From Rhizobium sp. BK602 (GTDB lineage Bacteria > Pseudomonadota > Alphaproteobacteria > Rhizobiales > Rhizobiaceae): a stretch of DNA of 64,000 nt. The notes under the pieces were generated by a model. It saw only the letters and a list, made by a program, of their open reading frames with translations, was not told the DNA's origin and made no database searches. Positions 7,935-16,674 of this stretch are shown here, one piece after another. Made by a program: the position numbers and the translations under genes. Location of the stretch: positions 310,001-374,000 of the forward strand of contig NZ_JACIBC010000005.1 of the NCBI RefSeq assembly GCF_014195095.1. Direction: 5' to 3'. Each line of letters starts with the position of its first letter. Within the stretch, counting starts at the first letter, position 1.

Positions 7935-10900
7935 ATGACTATCCAGATGTCGTCGATTGCCTCCAATGCCAGCCTCTCCGTGTTCTCCGGCGCCATGCGG
8001 CCCGACCTCATCCGCGACGAGACGCTGGTGGACATATTCAGGGCGACGGCCGCCCGCAGCCCAGACAAGACGGCGCTTGCCCTGATCGGAACCGATCAGG
8101 CGCTGACCTATGCCGAACTCGACCGCTTGTCCGATACCGCCGCCTGCGCGCTGGCGGCGCGCGGCATCGGCCCCGGCGATTTCGTCGGCCTCTGGTTTCA
8201 ACGCTCGCTCGAACTCCACGTCGCGCTTCTGGCGATCCTCAAGGCAGGCGCGGCCTATGTCCCCTTCGATGCCGCGGCACCCGCCGAGCGCATTGAGACC
8301 AGCCTTGCCGATTGCGGCGCGCGCTGGCTGCTGACCCATGCCGAGATGGCAGCACTCGCGCCCGCCTTCGACGGCCAGACCCTTCTGCTGCCGGCGCTGC
8401 TTGCGGAAGACAACGCGGATATTGCCCCGCGTCCCGCAACGCAGGACGAGCCCGCCTACGCGATCTATACCTCCGGCTCCACCGGCAAGCCGAAGGGCAT
8501 CGTGATTTCCCATCGCAACATCTGCCACTACCTGCGGGCAGGCAACGAAGCGATCGGGCTCGATGGATCGGACGTGGTTCTCCAGCAGGCCTCGGTCGCC
8601 TTCGATCTGTCGCTCGAGGAAATCTTCATCCCCTATCTGGTCGGCGCGACCCTCAAGGTGGCGACGGCTTCGGTCATGGCCGAGCTGGACCGGCTCGCCG
8701 ACGTGCTGGACGCGGAAAAGATCACGGCGATCGACACCGTGCCGACGCTGCTCACCATGCTGGAGCGCGACGTCGAGAGCCTGCGCATCATCATCGTTGG
8801 GGGCGAAGCATGCCCGCCGGCGATCGTCAGCCGCTTTTCGCGGCCCGGCCGACGCCTGATCAACACCTACGGCCCCACCGAAACGACGGTCGTGGCGACC
8901 TACGCCGAGCTCGACCCGTCGCGGCCGATCACCATCGGCGGACCGATCGCCAATACCACGGCCTACGTCGTCGACGAGAAGCTGGAGCTCGTTGCGCGCG
9001 GCGATGCCGGCGAACTGCTGATCGGCGGGCCGGGCGTGGCGGCCGGATACCGGAACCTGCCGCAGTTGACCGCCGCCAAATTCGTGGCCAACCCCTTCGC
9101 CCCGCATGGCGACCCCGTGCTCTACCGCAGCGGCGACGCCGTGCTGATGGACGAAGAGGGACAGCTCCATTTCCTTGGCCGCATCGACGATCAGGTCAAG
9201 ATACGCGGCTATCGCATCGAGCTCGGCGAAATCGAAATCGTCGTCGGCGAGCTTCCCGACGTGAAGGCCGCCTCGGTGGTGGTGCATCGCACGCCCGATG
9301 GCGAGGACATGCTGGTGGCCCATGTCGTGACGGCGGGCAACGCCTTCGACCGCGACAAGGCGCGCGCCGCCATCGCGACCAAGCTGCCGCCCTACATGGT
9401 TCCCGCCGCCTGGCAGAGCCATGTATCGCTGCCGCGACTGGCCTCCGGCAAGATCGACCGCAAGACGCTTGCGGCGATCCCGCTGGCAAACGATCAGCCG
9501 ACCCAGGTTCAGGAGACGCCACGCACCTGGACCGAAGCCCAGCTTCTGAAGGCGGCAAGCGAAGTGTTCCGTCTGCGCGCCATCGGCTTCGAAGCCGACT
9601 TCTTCACCGAGCTCGGCGGCCATTCCATGCTGGCGGCCCGTTTCGTGTCCGAAGTCCGCAAGATCCCGCTTCTGGCGGGCATCGCCTTGCGCGACGTCTA
9701 TGCCGGCCGCACCCTGCGGGGCATCGCCGCGATCCTGGAAGCGAACGCCGAACAGGCCTCCGGACAGGAGCGCATCGATTTCGAGCCGGTTCCGCTGCGC
9801 CGCCGCTTCTTCTGCGGCCTGGCCCAGGCCATCGTGCTGCCCTTCATCATCGCGCTTGCCACGCTGCAATGGATCGGCCTGCTGCTGGCATCCATTCTCC
9901 TCATCGACGACGGTGTGCCGATGTGGGATGAGCTGCTCATCCTCGGGGCCATCTATATCGGCCTCAACCTCGGTGAAAAGCTGGTGGTCGTCGCGCTGAA
10001 ATGGCTGGTGATCGGCCGCACCCGCCCCGGCGTCTATCCCTTGTGGGGCGCCTACTATTTCCGCATCTGGCTGATGCAGCGCATCGTCCAGCTCACCGCG
10101 CCGAAATTCCTCAAGGGTTCGCCGCTGATGCGCGTCTATATGCGCGCGCTGGGAGCCAAGGTCGGCAGGGACACGATGCTCGACGAATTCGAAGAGGGCG
10201 CGATCGATCTGGTGCGCATCGGCGCCCGCTCAAGCCTCGGCGTCAAGCTGAAGCTCGCCAATGTCGAGGTCATCGGCAACCAGATCCATGTCGGCACCAT
10301 CGACATCGGCGACAATGTCCAGATCGGCAACGGCAGCGTGATCGGTCACAACGTCAAGATCGGCGATGGCGCCATCATCGGCGACCTGACGGCGATTGCC
10401 GCCGGCACGCATGTCCCCGCCCATACGCGCTGGGACGGCTCCCCGGCCCGCCAGACGGGCGAGGCCGAACCCGCCGAGGTGCCGGCCCATCCGGAACTTG
10501 GAACAGCGGGACGCCTATTGCAGTTCGCAAGCTATTTCGCCGCCTACAATCTGAGCCTCGTCGTTGGCCTGCTGCCGATCTTCCCGGCCTTCTTCCTGTT
10601 CTCGGCTGTCCAGAAGATGCTGTCGCCGGATAGCGACGAGCCGCTGTCCTGGTGGATGATCTCCGCGCTCTCCTGGCCGGCCGCTTTGGTGCTGATCGTC
10701 GTATCCATGGCCGTCGTGGTCGTGCTGCGCTGGGTGCTGCTGCCGCGCGTCGTGCCGGGCCGCTACTCCATCTTCGGCAATCTCTATTTCCGCAAATGGG
10801 TCGTCGGTCTGACCACGGAAGCCATGCTGGAGACGCTGAACTCGCTCTATGCCACCGTCTTCATGCGCAACTGGTATCGCCTGATGGGCGCCAAGATCGG

Positions 10901-11978
10901 CAAGGGTACGGAAATCTCGGCGAATTTCGCCGGCCGCTACGATCTGATCGAGATGGGCCGCGACAATTTCATCGGTGACGAGACCATCTTCGGCGACGAG
11001 GAGATCCAGAACGGCTGGATGATTCTCAAGCGCCTGAAGACCGGCGACCGCTGCTTCTTCGGCAATTCCTCCGTCATCTCTCAGGGCGCCGTGATCGAGA
11101 ACGACGCGCTGGTCGGCATCAAGACGCGCCTGCCCGACAGCCTGCATGTCAAGGAAGGCGAAACCTGGTGCGGCAGCCCGGCCTTCCAGTTCCCGACGCG
11201 CGAAAGACTGCAGGCGGCAGCCGCCAGCACCTATGCGCCGCCGCTGCGCATGCGCCTCGTGCGCATCGCCTTCGAGGCCATGCACACCTCGCTGCCGACC
11301 GCCATCCTCATCGTCATGGCGCTTGCGACCTCCGATCTGCTGGCGAGCGCGATCGACGACGGCGCCTGGGGCCGGCTGTTCTGGATGCTCATGGCGACAG
11401 GACTGGCGACCTCCGGCATCCTCTATCTGGTCGCCGTCGCGTTCAAATGGACCCTCATCGGCATCTACAGGCCGATGAACCGGCCCATGTGGTCCTGGTG
11501 GGCCATGCGCACCGAAGCGGTCGCGGTCTTCTATGGCGGGCTCGCCAGCAAGATGCTGCTCGACTATCTGCGCGGCACGCCCTTCCTGCCCTGGCTGCTG
11601 CGGCCCTTCGGCACCAAAATCGGCAGCGGCACCTGGATCAACACCACCGATATCTGCGAATTCGACTGCACTCATATCGGCGACCATGCCGTCCTCAACA
11701 TGGGCTCCTGCCCCCAGACCCATCTCTATGAAGACCGCATCATGAAGGTCGGTCGCATCCGGATCGGCAAGGGTGTGTCGGTGGGCTCCGGCAGCACCGT
11801 GCTCTACGAAGCCAATGTCGGCGATTTCGCCGAGATCGGGCCGCTGACCCTGGTCATGAAAGGCGAGTCCATTCCGGCCGGCACATCCTGGGCCGGCACG
11901 CCCGCCCAGGCCGTCCAGGTGGCAAAGGAGCCTGCTCCGGCGATTGCGACCGAGCCCCTGCCGTCCGCAGCAGCATAA
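7935..11978 (+). CDS. Pls/PosA-family NRPS-like synthetase (A-PCP-membrane left-handed beta-helix domains)
   Basis: A 1,347-residue one-module synthetase without a condensation domain. The adenylation domain (residues ~25-515) shows YTSGSTGKPKG, the structural motif TYGPTETT, YRSGD and the catalytic K506 in SGKIDRK. D224 in AFDLS matches the aspartate that binds the alpha-amino group in amino-acid-activating domains. The carrier domain follows, with phosphopantetheine Ser564 in LGGHSML. The C-terminal ~750 residues alternate hydrophobic helices with three hexapeptide-repeat regions (around 10,160-10,420, 10,890-11,180 and 11,600-11,900), as in the C-terminal domain of the Pls group whose best known member makes epsilon-poly-lysine. 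It should polymerise or tailor an amino acid at the membrane; the substrate is unknown. It is divergent from the two-component operon. Confidence 0.85.
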   Translation: MTIQMSSIASNASLSVFSGAMRPDLIRDETLVDIFRATAARSPDKTALALIGTDQALTYAELDRLSDTAACALAARGIGPGDFVGLWFQRSLELHVALLAILKAGAAYVPFDAAAPAERIETSLADCGARWLLTHAEMAALAPAFDGQTLLLPALLAEDNADIAPRPATQDEPAYAIYTSGSTGKPKGIVISHRNICHYLRAGNEAIGLDGSDVVLQQASVAFDLSLEEIFIPYLVGATLKVATASVMAELDRLADVLDAEKITAIDTVPTLLTMLERDVESLRIIIVGGEACPPAIVSRFSRPGRRLINTYGPTETTVVATYAELDPSRPITIGGPIANTTAYVVDEKLELVARGDAGELLIGGPGVAAGYRNLPQLTAAKFVANPFAPHGDPVLYRSGDAVLMDEEGQLHFLGRIDDQVKIRGYRIELGEIEIVVGELPDVKAASVVVHRTPDGEDMLVAHVVTAGNAFDRDKARAAIATKLPPYMVPAAWQSHVSLPRLASGKIDRKTLAAIPLANDQPTQVQETPRTWTEAQLLKAASEVFRLRAIGFEADFFTELGGHSMLAARFVSEVRKIPLLAGIALRDVYAGRTLRGIAAILEANAEQASGQERIDFEPVPLRRRFFCGLAQAIVLPFIIALATLQWIGLLLASILLIDDGVPMWDELLILGAIYIGLNLGEKLVVVALKWLVIGRTRPGVYPLWGAYYFRIWLMQRIVQLTAPKFLKGSPLMRVYMRALGAKVGRDTMLDEFEEGAIDLVRIGARSSLGVKLKLANVEVIGNQIHVGTIDIGDNVQIGNGSVIGHNVKIGDGAIIGDLTAIAAGTHVPAHTRWDGSPARQTGEAEPAEVPAHPELGTAGRLLQFASYFAAYNLSLVVGLLPIFPAFFLFSAVQKMLSPDSDEPLSWWMISALSWPAALVLIVVSMAVVVVLRWVLLPRVVPGRYSIFGNLYFRKWVVGLTTEAMLETLNSLYATVFMRNWYRLMGAKIGKGTEISANFAGRYDLIEMGRDNFIGDETIFGDEEIQNGWMILKRLKTGDRCFFGNSSVISQGAVIENDALVGIKTRLPDSLHVKEGETWCGSPAFQFPTRERLQAAAASTYAPPLRMRLVRIAFEAMHTSLPTAILIVMALATSDLLASAIDDGAWGRLFWMLMATGLATSGILYLVAVAFKWTLIGIYRPMNRPMWSWWAMRTEAVAVFYGGLASKMLLDYLRGTPFLPWLLRPFGTKIGSGTWINTTDICEFDCTHIGDHAVLNMGSCPQTHLYEDRIMKVGRIRIGKGVSVGSGSTVLYEANVGDFAEIGPLTLVMKGESIPAGTSWAGTPAQAVQVAKEPAPAIATEPLPSAAA

Positions 11979-12000
11979 GCATGGGTCACGGCGATGCTTG

Positions 12001-12020
12001 TCCGCCCGGCTCCGGGCGGA
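12001..12020. terminator. Hairpin between convergent synthetase and MFS genes
   Basis: Inverted repeat TCCGCCCG-GCTC-CGGGCGGA, 22 bp after the synthetase stop and directly abutting the stop of the convergent MFS gene. A short TTAT follows on the plus side. It probably ends transcription from both directions. Confidence 0.6.
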
Positions 12021-13223
12021 TTATCTGCGCCGTCTCGCCCGTTCAAAGAAGAGCAGCATCGCAAGCCCGGCGAAGCCGGCAACAGCGCCGACGATCGCCG
12101 TTCCCGAATAACTGCTCGTGCCCGTTCCGATCGCAAAGATCAGGGCGCTGAGCCCGGCGCTCAGGAAGATGTTCACCGATATCAGGGCGCTACCGAGGCC
12201 GGGGCGCTCGGCGATCAGATCCTGCAGATAGGTGATGGGAATGCTGATGAGGGCGGCCGCTCCGACCCCGCTGATGAGCGTCAGCGCATAAAGGTGCCAG
12301 GGCGCGGATGCATGCCCGAGCAGCAGCAGATAAACGATATAGATGATCGTGCCGATCGCCAGTGCCGTGACATGGTTCATCATCCGTTGGGCGCGTCCCC
12401 ACACGATAATGAAGATGACTTCGAGAAGCGCCACGATCCCCACGAGCACGCCGATATCGGCGACCGTCCCATGGGCCGCGCCGGTGACGATGAGGGGCAG
12501 AATGGCGTCGTTGACGTGAAGCGTGCTGGTGATCAGCGCCACCGCGAGCACGCGCAGGAAGACCGGCGGCGAGACGACCTCGCCGAGCGCTGCCAGGTAG
12601 GACAGATGGCGCGGCGGCGCGGTGTCGGCAGGTGTGCGGCGCGGCAGAAACAGCCCGATCAGCCCAAGGCAGACCGCGCAGGCCAGGCTCGCGAACAGAT
12701 AGGCGGGCAGCATGGTCTTAGAGCTTGCCAGCAGCGCGCCGGTGATGCCGGGCACGAGAATCCACGATAGCGAGATCATCGCCCGGACGCCGGAGTTGAC
12801 GCTGGCGACGACATTCCGCTCCATTCCCTTGGTCGTCGCCCTCACATTGGCGAAAAGCAGCGAATTGAGAGAGCCGTAGACCGGCAGCAAACACAATGCG
12901 CTGAGAATGAAGGTCACCTGCGACGGAACGGCATAGACAGCCCCATAACCCAGAATGCCGAAAACGGCGACCGGCAGCATCATCCTGCGATATTCGCCGA
13001 GCCTGTCCGCCAGATTTCCGAGCAGGATGCTGACGACGACATTGACGGCGGCCGCGCAAAAAATCAGCGCCGAATAGAGCCCGTTGCTGAGGCCGAGCTC
13101 GCGAATACCCACGACCGATTGATAGGGAGCCGTCGCGGCTCCGGCAAAGCCGAAGGCAAAAACGGCCAGCATGCTCACCCGGATCGTCGGGTCGCGAAAG
13201 ACTTCTGGAATGAGGCGGGTCAT
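12021..13223 (-). CDS. MFS transporter, sugar-efflux (SetA-like) type
   Basis: About 400 residues with twelve hydrophobic segments. Family landmarks include GNLADRLGEYRRMMLP in the loop after the second helix and a second-half loop VWGRAQRMMNHV. The overall look matches SetA-type sugar efflux transporters, which export sugars or sugar-like compounds using the proton gradient. Translation could start further upstream at 13307, but that adds a proline-rich non-hydrophobic leader, so the ATG at 13223 (MTRLIPEVFRDPTIR) is preferred. The substrate is not predictable. Confidence 0.78.
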   Translation of the reverse strand: MTRLIPEVFRDPTIRVSMLAVFAFGFAGAATAPYQSVVGIRELGLSNGLYSALIFCAAAVNVVVSILLGNLADRLGEYRRMMLPVAVFGILGYGAVYAVPSQVTFILSALCLLPVYGSLNSLLFANVRATTKGMERNVVASVNSGVRAMISLSWILVPGITGALLASSKTMLPAYLFASLACAVCLGLIGLFLPRRTPADTAPPRHLSYLAALGEVVSPPVFLRVLAVALITSTLHVNDAILPLIVTGAAHGTVADIGVLVGIVALLEVIFIIVWGRAQRMMNHVTALAIGTIIYIVYLLLLGHASAPWHLYALTLISGVGAAALISIPITYLQDLIAERPGLGSALISVNIFLSAGLSALIFAIGTGTSSYSGTAIVGAVAGFAGLAMLLFFERARRRR

Positions 13224-13343
13224 CGGCGGGCGTCGAGGGGGTGGCGAAATCGCCCGGCAAGCGGGCGACGGAGTTGTAGCAGGTTTCGACGAAGCCGAAA
13301 CTGCCAAAGCGAAATATTCGCGACGCCAGCACTAACGCCGATC

Positions 13344-13982
13344 TCAGCTCGTGAAGATCATGGAGACGCTCACATGCAGCAGGGCCGTGGTCACGGCAAT
13401 TGTCGCCGCGGCAAACAGCAGTCCGACCAGGGCGACCAGACCGTCGCGCTCCATCAGCGCGACCGCCAGCACCACCAGTGAAAATACCGGCAGGATATTG
13501 CCGAAGGGGATCGGCAAGGCGATCACCACGGCCAGCAGGAAGATCGGGATGCCGAGCAGGGTCTGCACGATTGGGCCTGTAAGGGCCTTGAGCCGACCGG
13601 CGCGCATGATCTTCTCCACCCTGGCGATCATCGGAATGGAGTGACGGACAATGAGATCGAAGGTCGCCGGCGATACGTGGCGGTTTCTGACCATGGCCGG
13701 CAGCCAGAGAGTGCGGCTGCCGGCGATGATCTGAAGAGAGATCAAGGCAAGGGCTGTGCCGAAGACCATGCCGAACGGACCGGGGATCGGCGTCAGGGCC
13801 GGGATCGCCAGAAACAGCACGGTAAAGGCGATGCCCGTCGACCCCATGATCTCCAGGGCCTCGCCGATGGAAAGCCCGCCCCTTGCGCGGGCGAGCTCCC
13901 GCATTTCCGCGAGCCGCGCGGTTGCGACGCCGCGCGGCTGTTCTCGGCTCATGCTTTCATCCGCTTCGGACATGTCGTGCAA
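13344..13982 (-). CDS. exoD: ExoD-family exopolysaccharide synthesis protein
   Basis: A 212-residue integral membrane protein of the ExoD family. A soluble N-terminal stretch (RGGLSIGEALEIMGSTGIAFTVLFLAIPALTPIPGPFG) is followed by hydrophobic segments near 85-100, 140-165 and 180-210. The proline-rich PALTPIPGPFGMVFG signature is diagnostic. In Sinorhizobium meliloti exoD affects exopolysaccharide production and alkaline tolerance; its biochemical role is still unclear. Paralogs are common, so the symbol marks the family and not a proven ortholog. Confidence 0.82.
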   Translation of the reverse strand: MHDMSEADESMSREQPRGVATARLAEMRELARARGGLSIGEALEIMGSTGIAFTVLFLAIPALTPIPGPFGMVFGTALALISLQIIAGSRTLWLPAMVRNRHVSPATFDLIVRHSIPMIARVEKIMRAGRLKALTGPIVQTLLGIPIFLLAVVIALPIPFGNILPVFSLVVLAVALMERDGLVALVGLLFAAATIAVTTALLHVSVSMIFTS

Positions 13983-14005
13983 TCCGTTTCAGCCGAAATC
14001 CGTCG

Positions 14006-14311
14006 TTACACGCTCTCGCCATCGTTGCCGTTCAGCACACGGACGAGGGCCGCGCATTGCGGGTCCCGGCGATCCAGGAGATCGGCCGGCGCGGTGCGCC
14101 CGATCGCGAGATTGACGAGGGTGCCTGCCGCCCAGCCATAGTCGCCGGCGGCGCGCTCGATCAGCAGCGGGCCTTGGGTCGTCAGACAAGCCTGGGACTG
14201 GCGAACGATCTCCACGGGCAGCCTCGCGCGCTCGGCCTGCTCCTGCATCTGGGCCTGAAGCGGATCGAAGATAAAAAAGGCAAAAAGCCAAGCGACGATA
14301 TCCGAAATCAT
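14006..14311 (-). CDS. Small conserved hypothetical protein with an N-terminal membrane anchor
   Basis: A 101-residue protein beginning MISDIVAWLFAFFIFDPLQAQM, a short hydrophobic segment that could anchor it or act as an uncleaved signal, then a soluble part with two cysteines (QACLTTQG and DPQCAALV). Codon use matches its neighbours. It lies between exoD and terC on the same strand. I do not recognise a named family. Confidence 0.6.
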   Translation of the reverse strand: MISDIVAWLFAFFIFDPLQAQMQEQAERARLPVEIVRQSQACLTTQGPLLIERAAGDYGWAAGTLVNLAIGRTAPADLLDRRDPQCAALVRVLNGNDGESV

Positions 14312-14363
14312 ATCTGTTTCCTTCGTGTTCTGTTGCTAACGCGGCTGCGTCCAACCGTTTCGG

Positions 14364-15344
14364 TTACACCGACTGCCGGTCGCGGGTCTTGAGGAGGCTC
14401 CAGATCACGCCGGCGGCGATGATCGCGAAGGTGATGCCGAGCGAAAGCGCGGCCGGGAATTTTTCCAGACCCAGGAGGTCGGCGGCAAAGATCTTCGAGC
14501 CGATGAAGATGAGGACCACGGCAAGCGCCGGCTTCAGATACTGGAAGCGATGGATCATCGCGGCCAGAGCGAAATAAAGGGCGCGAAGGCCGAGGATGGC
14601 GAAGATGTTTGAGGTGTAGACGATGAAGGGATCGGTGGTGATCGCGAAAATCGCGGGGACGGAGTCCACGGCGAAGATCACGTCGGCCACTTCGATCATC
14701 ACCAGCGCCATGAAGAGCGGCGTGATGAACAGGGCGAGCTTGCCGGTCTTCGGGTCGGCCTGCTTGACGAAGAAGCGCTCGCCATGATGCTCGTCTGTGA
14801 CGTTGAAGCGGCTGCGCATGAAGCGGACGAGCGCATTCTTGGAAACATCCGGCTCTGCCTCTTTCATGACGAGCATCTTGATGCCGGTCACGATCAGGAA
14901 AGCGGCGAAGAGATAGAGAATCCAGCCGAACTCGGCGACCAGGGTCGCGCCGACGCCGATCATGATCGCGCGTAGCACGATGACGCCGAGAATGCCCCAG
15001 AAGAGCACGCGATGCTGATAGAGACGCGGAACGGCGAAGAAGGAGAAGATCAGGGCGATGACGAAGACGTTATCCAGCGCCAGCGTCTTCTCGACGACGA
15101 AGCCCGTCATATAGGCAAGGCCGGCGTCAGCACCGAGATACCACCAAACCCAGCCGCCGAAGGCGATGCCGAGCGTAATATAGAGCGCGGAAAGTTTTAC
15201 GCTTTCGCGAACGCCGATCTCCTTGTTCTGCTTATGCAGAATGCCGAGATCGAAGGACAGGATGGCGATGACGAGGGCGAGAAAGCTTGCCCACATCCAG
15301 AGCGGCTTGCCCAGCCACTCGACGAGCAGAAACGAAAAATCCAA
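14364..15344 (-). CDS. TerC/Alx-family integral membrane protein
   Basis: About 326 residues with some nine hydrophobic segments. Family signatures are VVEKTLALDNVFVIALIFSFF and, near the middle, VMIEVADVIFAVDSVPAIFAIT, each with the acidic residues that coordinate metal in this LysE-superfamily fold. The family includes E. coli Alx and is linked to manganese export or metal loading of exported enzymes. An in-frame ATG at 15389 exists, but it lies inside a hairpin and has no ribosome binding site. A TTG at 15344 follows AGGGGA at good spacing, so I favour TTG and leave the ATG as an alternative. Confidence 0.83.
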   Translation of the reverse strand: MDFSFLLVEWLGKPLWMWASFLALVIAILSFDLGILHKQNKEIGVRESVKLSALYITLGIAFGGWVWWYLGADAGLAYMTGFVVEKTLALDNVFVIALIFSFFAVPRLYQHRVLFWGILGVIVLRAIMIGVGATLVAEFGWILYLFAAFLIVTGIKMLVMKEAEPDVSKNALVRFMRSRFNVTDEHHGERFFVKQADPKTGKLALFITPLFMALVMIEVADVIFAVDSVPAIFAITTDPFIVYTSNIFAILGLRALYFALAAMIHRFQYLKPALAVVLIFIGSKIFAADLLGLEKFPAALSLGITFAIIAAGVIWSLLKTRDRQSV

Positions 15345-15368
15345 GGAGAATCCCCTGTCGGCACGGAT

Positions 15369-15388
15369 TGTCGGAAAAAGGTCCGACA
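15369..15388 (-). promoter_or_regulatory. Hairpin in the terC leader
   Basis: On the minus strand TGTCGGA-CCTTTT-TCCGACA forms a 7-bp stem just upstream of the likely TTG start of terC. A GC-rich stretch upstream (15,400-15,480) can also fold. Many TerC/Alx genes in other bacteria are preceded by the manganese-sensing yybP-ykoY riboswitch. I could not match its conserved core here, so only a structured leader is claimed. Confidence 0.35.
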
Positions 15389-15508
15389 TCGCAAGAGTGC
15401 CGAGGCTCTCGCCAGAGGGGCCCGGACCAGCGGGTTATGCCCCAGATGGGGTGCCGGTTTTCCCTGGTCAAGTGGCGGGCCGTAACTTATTCGCTCGACC
15501 CGCCGATA

Positions 15509-15739
15509 TCATTCCGGCCGCCGTTTTGGTTCGGTGATATCCGGCTCCCTGCGCGGCCAGGCATGCCTAGCCCAGTTCGCGATGTAGATGGTGACCACGA
15601 CAAACAGGCCGCATCCGACGAGATCCAGCCGGCGATGGCCGAAGAGGTACAGGCCGATCCATCGATGAGAACGGTCATCCGGCCCGAAAATCGCGTTTCG
15701 CCTGGCATCGTCTTCCCCGACATTCTCCGACCGATACAC
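15509..15739 (-). CDS. Possible small single-pass membrane protein
   Basis: A 76-residue reading frame with a hydrophilic N-terminus, one membrane segment (LDLVGCGLFVVVTIYIANW) and a charged tail (PRREPDITEPKRRPE). The positive-rich tail and clean hydrophobic core look like a real small protein. A longer overlapping frame (15487-15774) lacks such character. It precedes terC on the same strand. No family recognised. Confidence 0.4.
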   Translation of the reverse strand: MYRSENVGEDDARRNAIFGPDDRSHRWIGLYLFGHRRLDLVGCGLFVVVTIYIANWARHAWPRREPDITEPKRRPE

Positions 15740-15881
15740 CCGCGCAGAACTAGGATAGCGGACACAATCTTCAAATGAGACGAGGGCCGATCCTCCCCTT
15801 CGTCATCTCTGCCGGTCCGCCCTTTACGCGGCCGCCGGGCGGCATATGTATGGTTTAGCGTATCCTGAACAGGAGCACCCG

Positions 15882-16511
15882 ATGGCGATTTCCAAATCTG
15901 CTCTCGCGATTGCGATTCTCATCCTTGCCTTTTCCATGCCGCCCGCAAACGCCGCGGGCATCGATTGCGCAAAACCCTCTTCTGCGACGGACCATATGAT
16001 CTGCCGGAGCCCGGCGCTGATGGTGCGGGACAGGATCATGCAGGATCTCTATGCGGCGGCCTTGAAGCAAGACGATGAAAACAAGATCCGCGCGCAACAG
16101 CGGGAATGGGTGCAACAGTTGCCGACATGCGGCGATGCTGCCTGCCTCCAGGAGCTCTACGATGTCCAGATCGGCAATCTTCTGGGCACCAAGGGCGGTT
16201 TGAGCCTGTCGAAGCACTTCATGGACCGTAATGACGACGGGGATCAGGGCGATCTTACGATTTTTGGACCGGTCAACGGCTTTCTGGCGGTCGAGCTGTC
16301 CACGATCCGCATCGGCGCCCAAGGAGGGCAAGCCGGCGACATCTATGCGGACAGTACCAGCGGCCTCATCTCCCTGAGGAACGGGCATGGGCGGCTTGTC
16401 GTCAAGCATTGCACCATCGATTTCAATCGCCTCGACGCGTCGACCTGGCGCACGAAACAGTCCGGCGTCTGTCAATTCGCCAGCGACATGAACGGCACCT
16501 ATCGGCGATGA
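15882..16511 (+). CDS. Exported LprI-like (DUF1311) protein
   Basis: A 209-residue protein with a clear signal peptide (MAISKSALAIAILILAFSMPPANAAG, cleaved near ANA). The mature start IDCAKPSSATDHMICRSPALMVRDRIMQDLYAAAL and then RAQQREWVQQLPTCGDAACLQELYD, with four regularly placed cysteines, is the LprI N-terminal/DUF1311 signature. The family includes LprI, a lysozyme inhibitor of Mycobacterium tuberculosis, but most members are uncharacterised. The C-terminal ~110 residues are a less familiar beta-rich extension. Periplasmic location is inferred from the signal peptide. Confidence 0.75.
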   Translation: MAISKSALAIAILILAFSMPPANAAGIDCAKPSSATDHMICRSPALMVRDRIMQDLYAAALKQDDENKIRAQQREWVQQLPTCGDAACLQELYDVQIGNLLGTKGGLSLSKHFMDRNDDGDQGDLTIFGPVNGFLAVELSTIRIGAQGGQAGDIYADSTSGLISLRNGHGRLVVKHCTIDFNRLDASTWRTKQSGVCQFASDMNGTYRR

Positions 16512-16674
16512 CTGCCTTTTTCGTCGCACGCCGATGCCAGCCAATTCATTGACGGCTGCGGCAAGCCACCTGGCGCGTCGCTCTCATCGCCCGGATTGCA
16601 ACACATGGCGAGGTTTCATTTTAGTAGCGTATAATGTGCCCCTGAGAATCATGCCGTCGACTGAGGAGACCGTC

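Noticed and set aside
7764..9869. 701-codon minus-strand open frame opposite the NRPS-like gene
   Set aside because: Antisense of a GC-rich gene with a histidine/arginine/aspartate-rich composition. The plus strand has all adenylation motifs.
15369..15388. yybP-ykoY riboswitch call
   Set aside because: The conserved core could not be matched by eye. Only a structured leader is reported, pending a covariance-model search.
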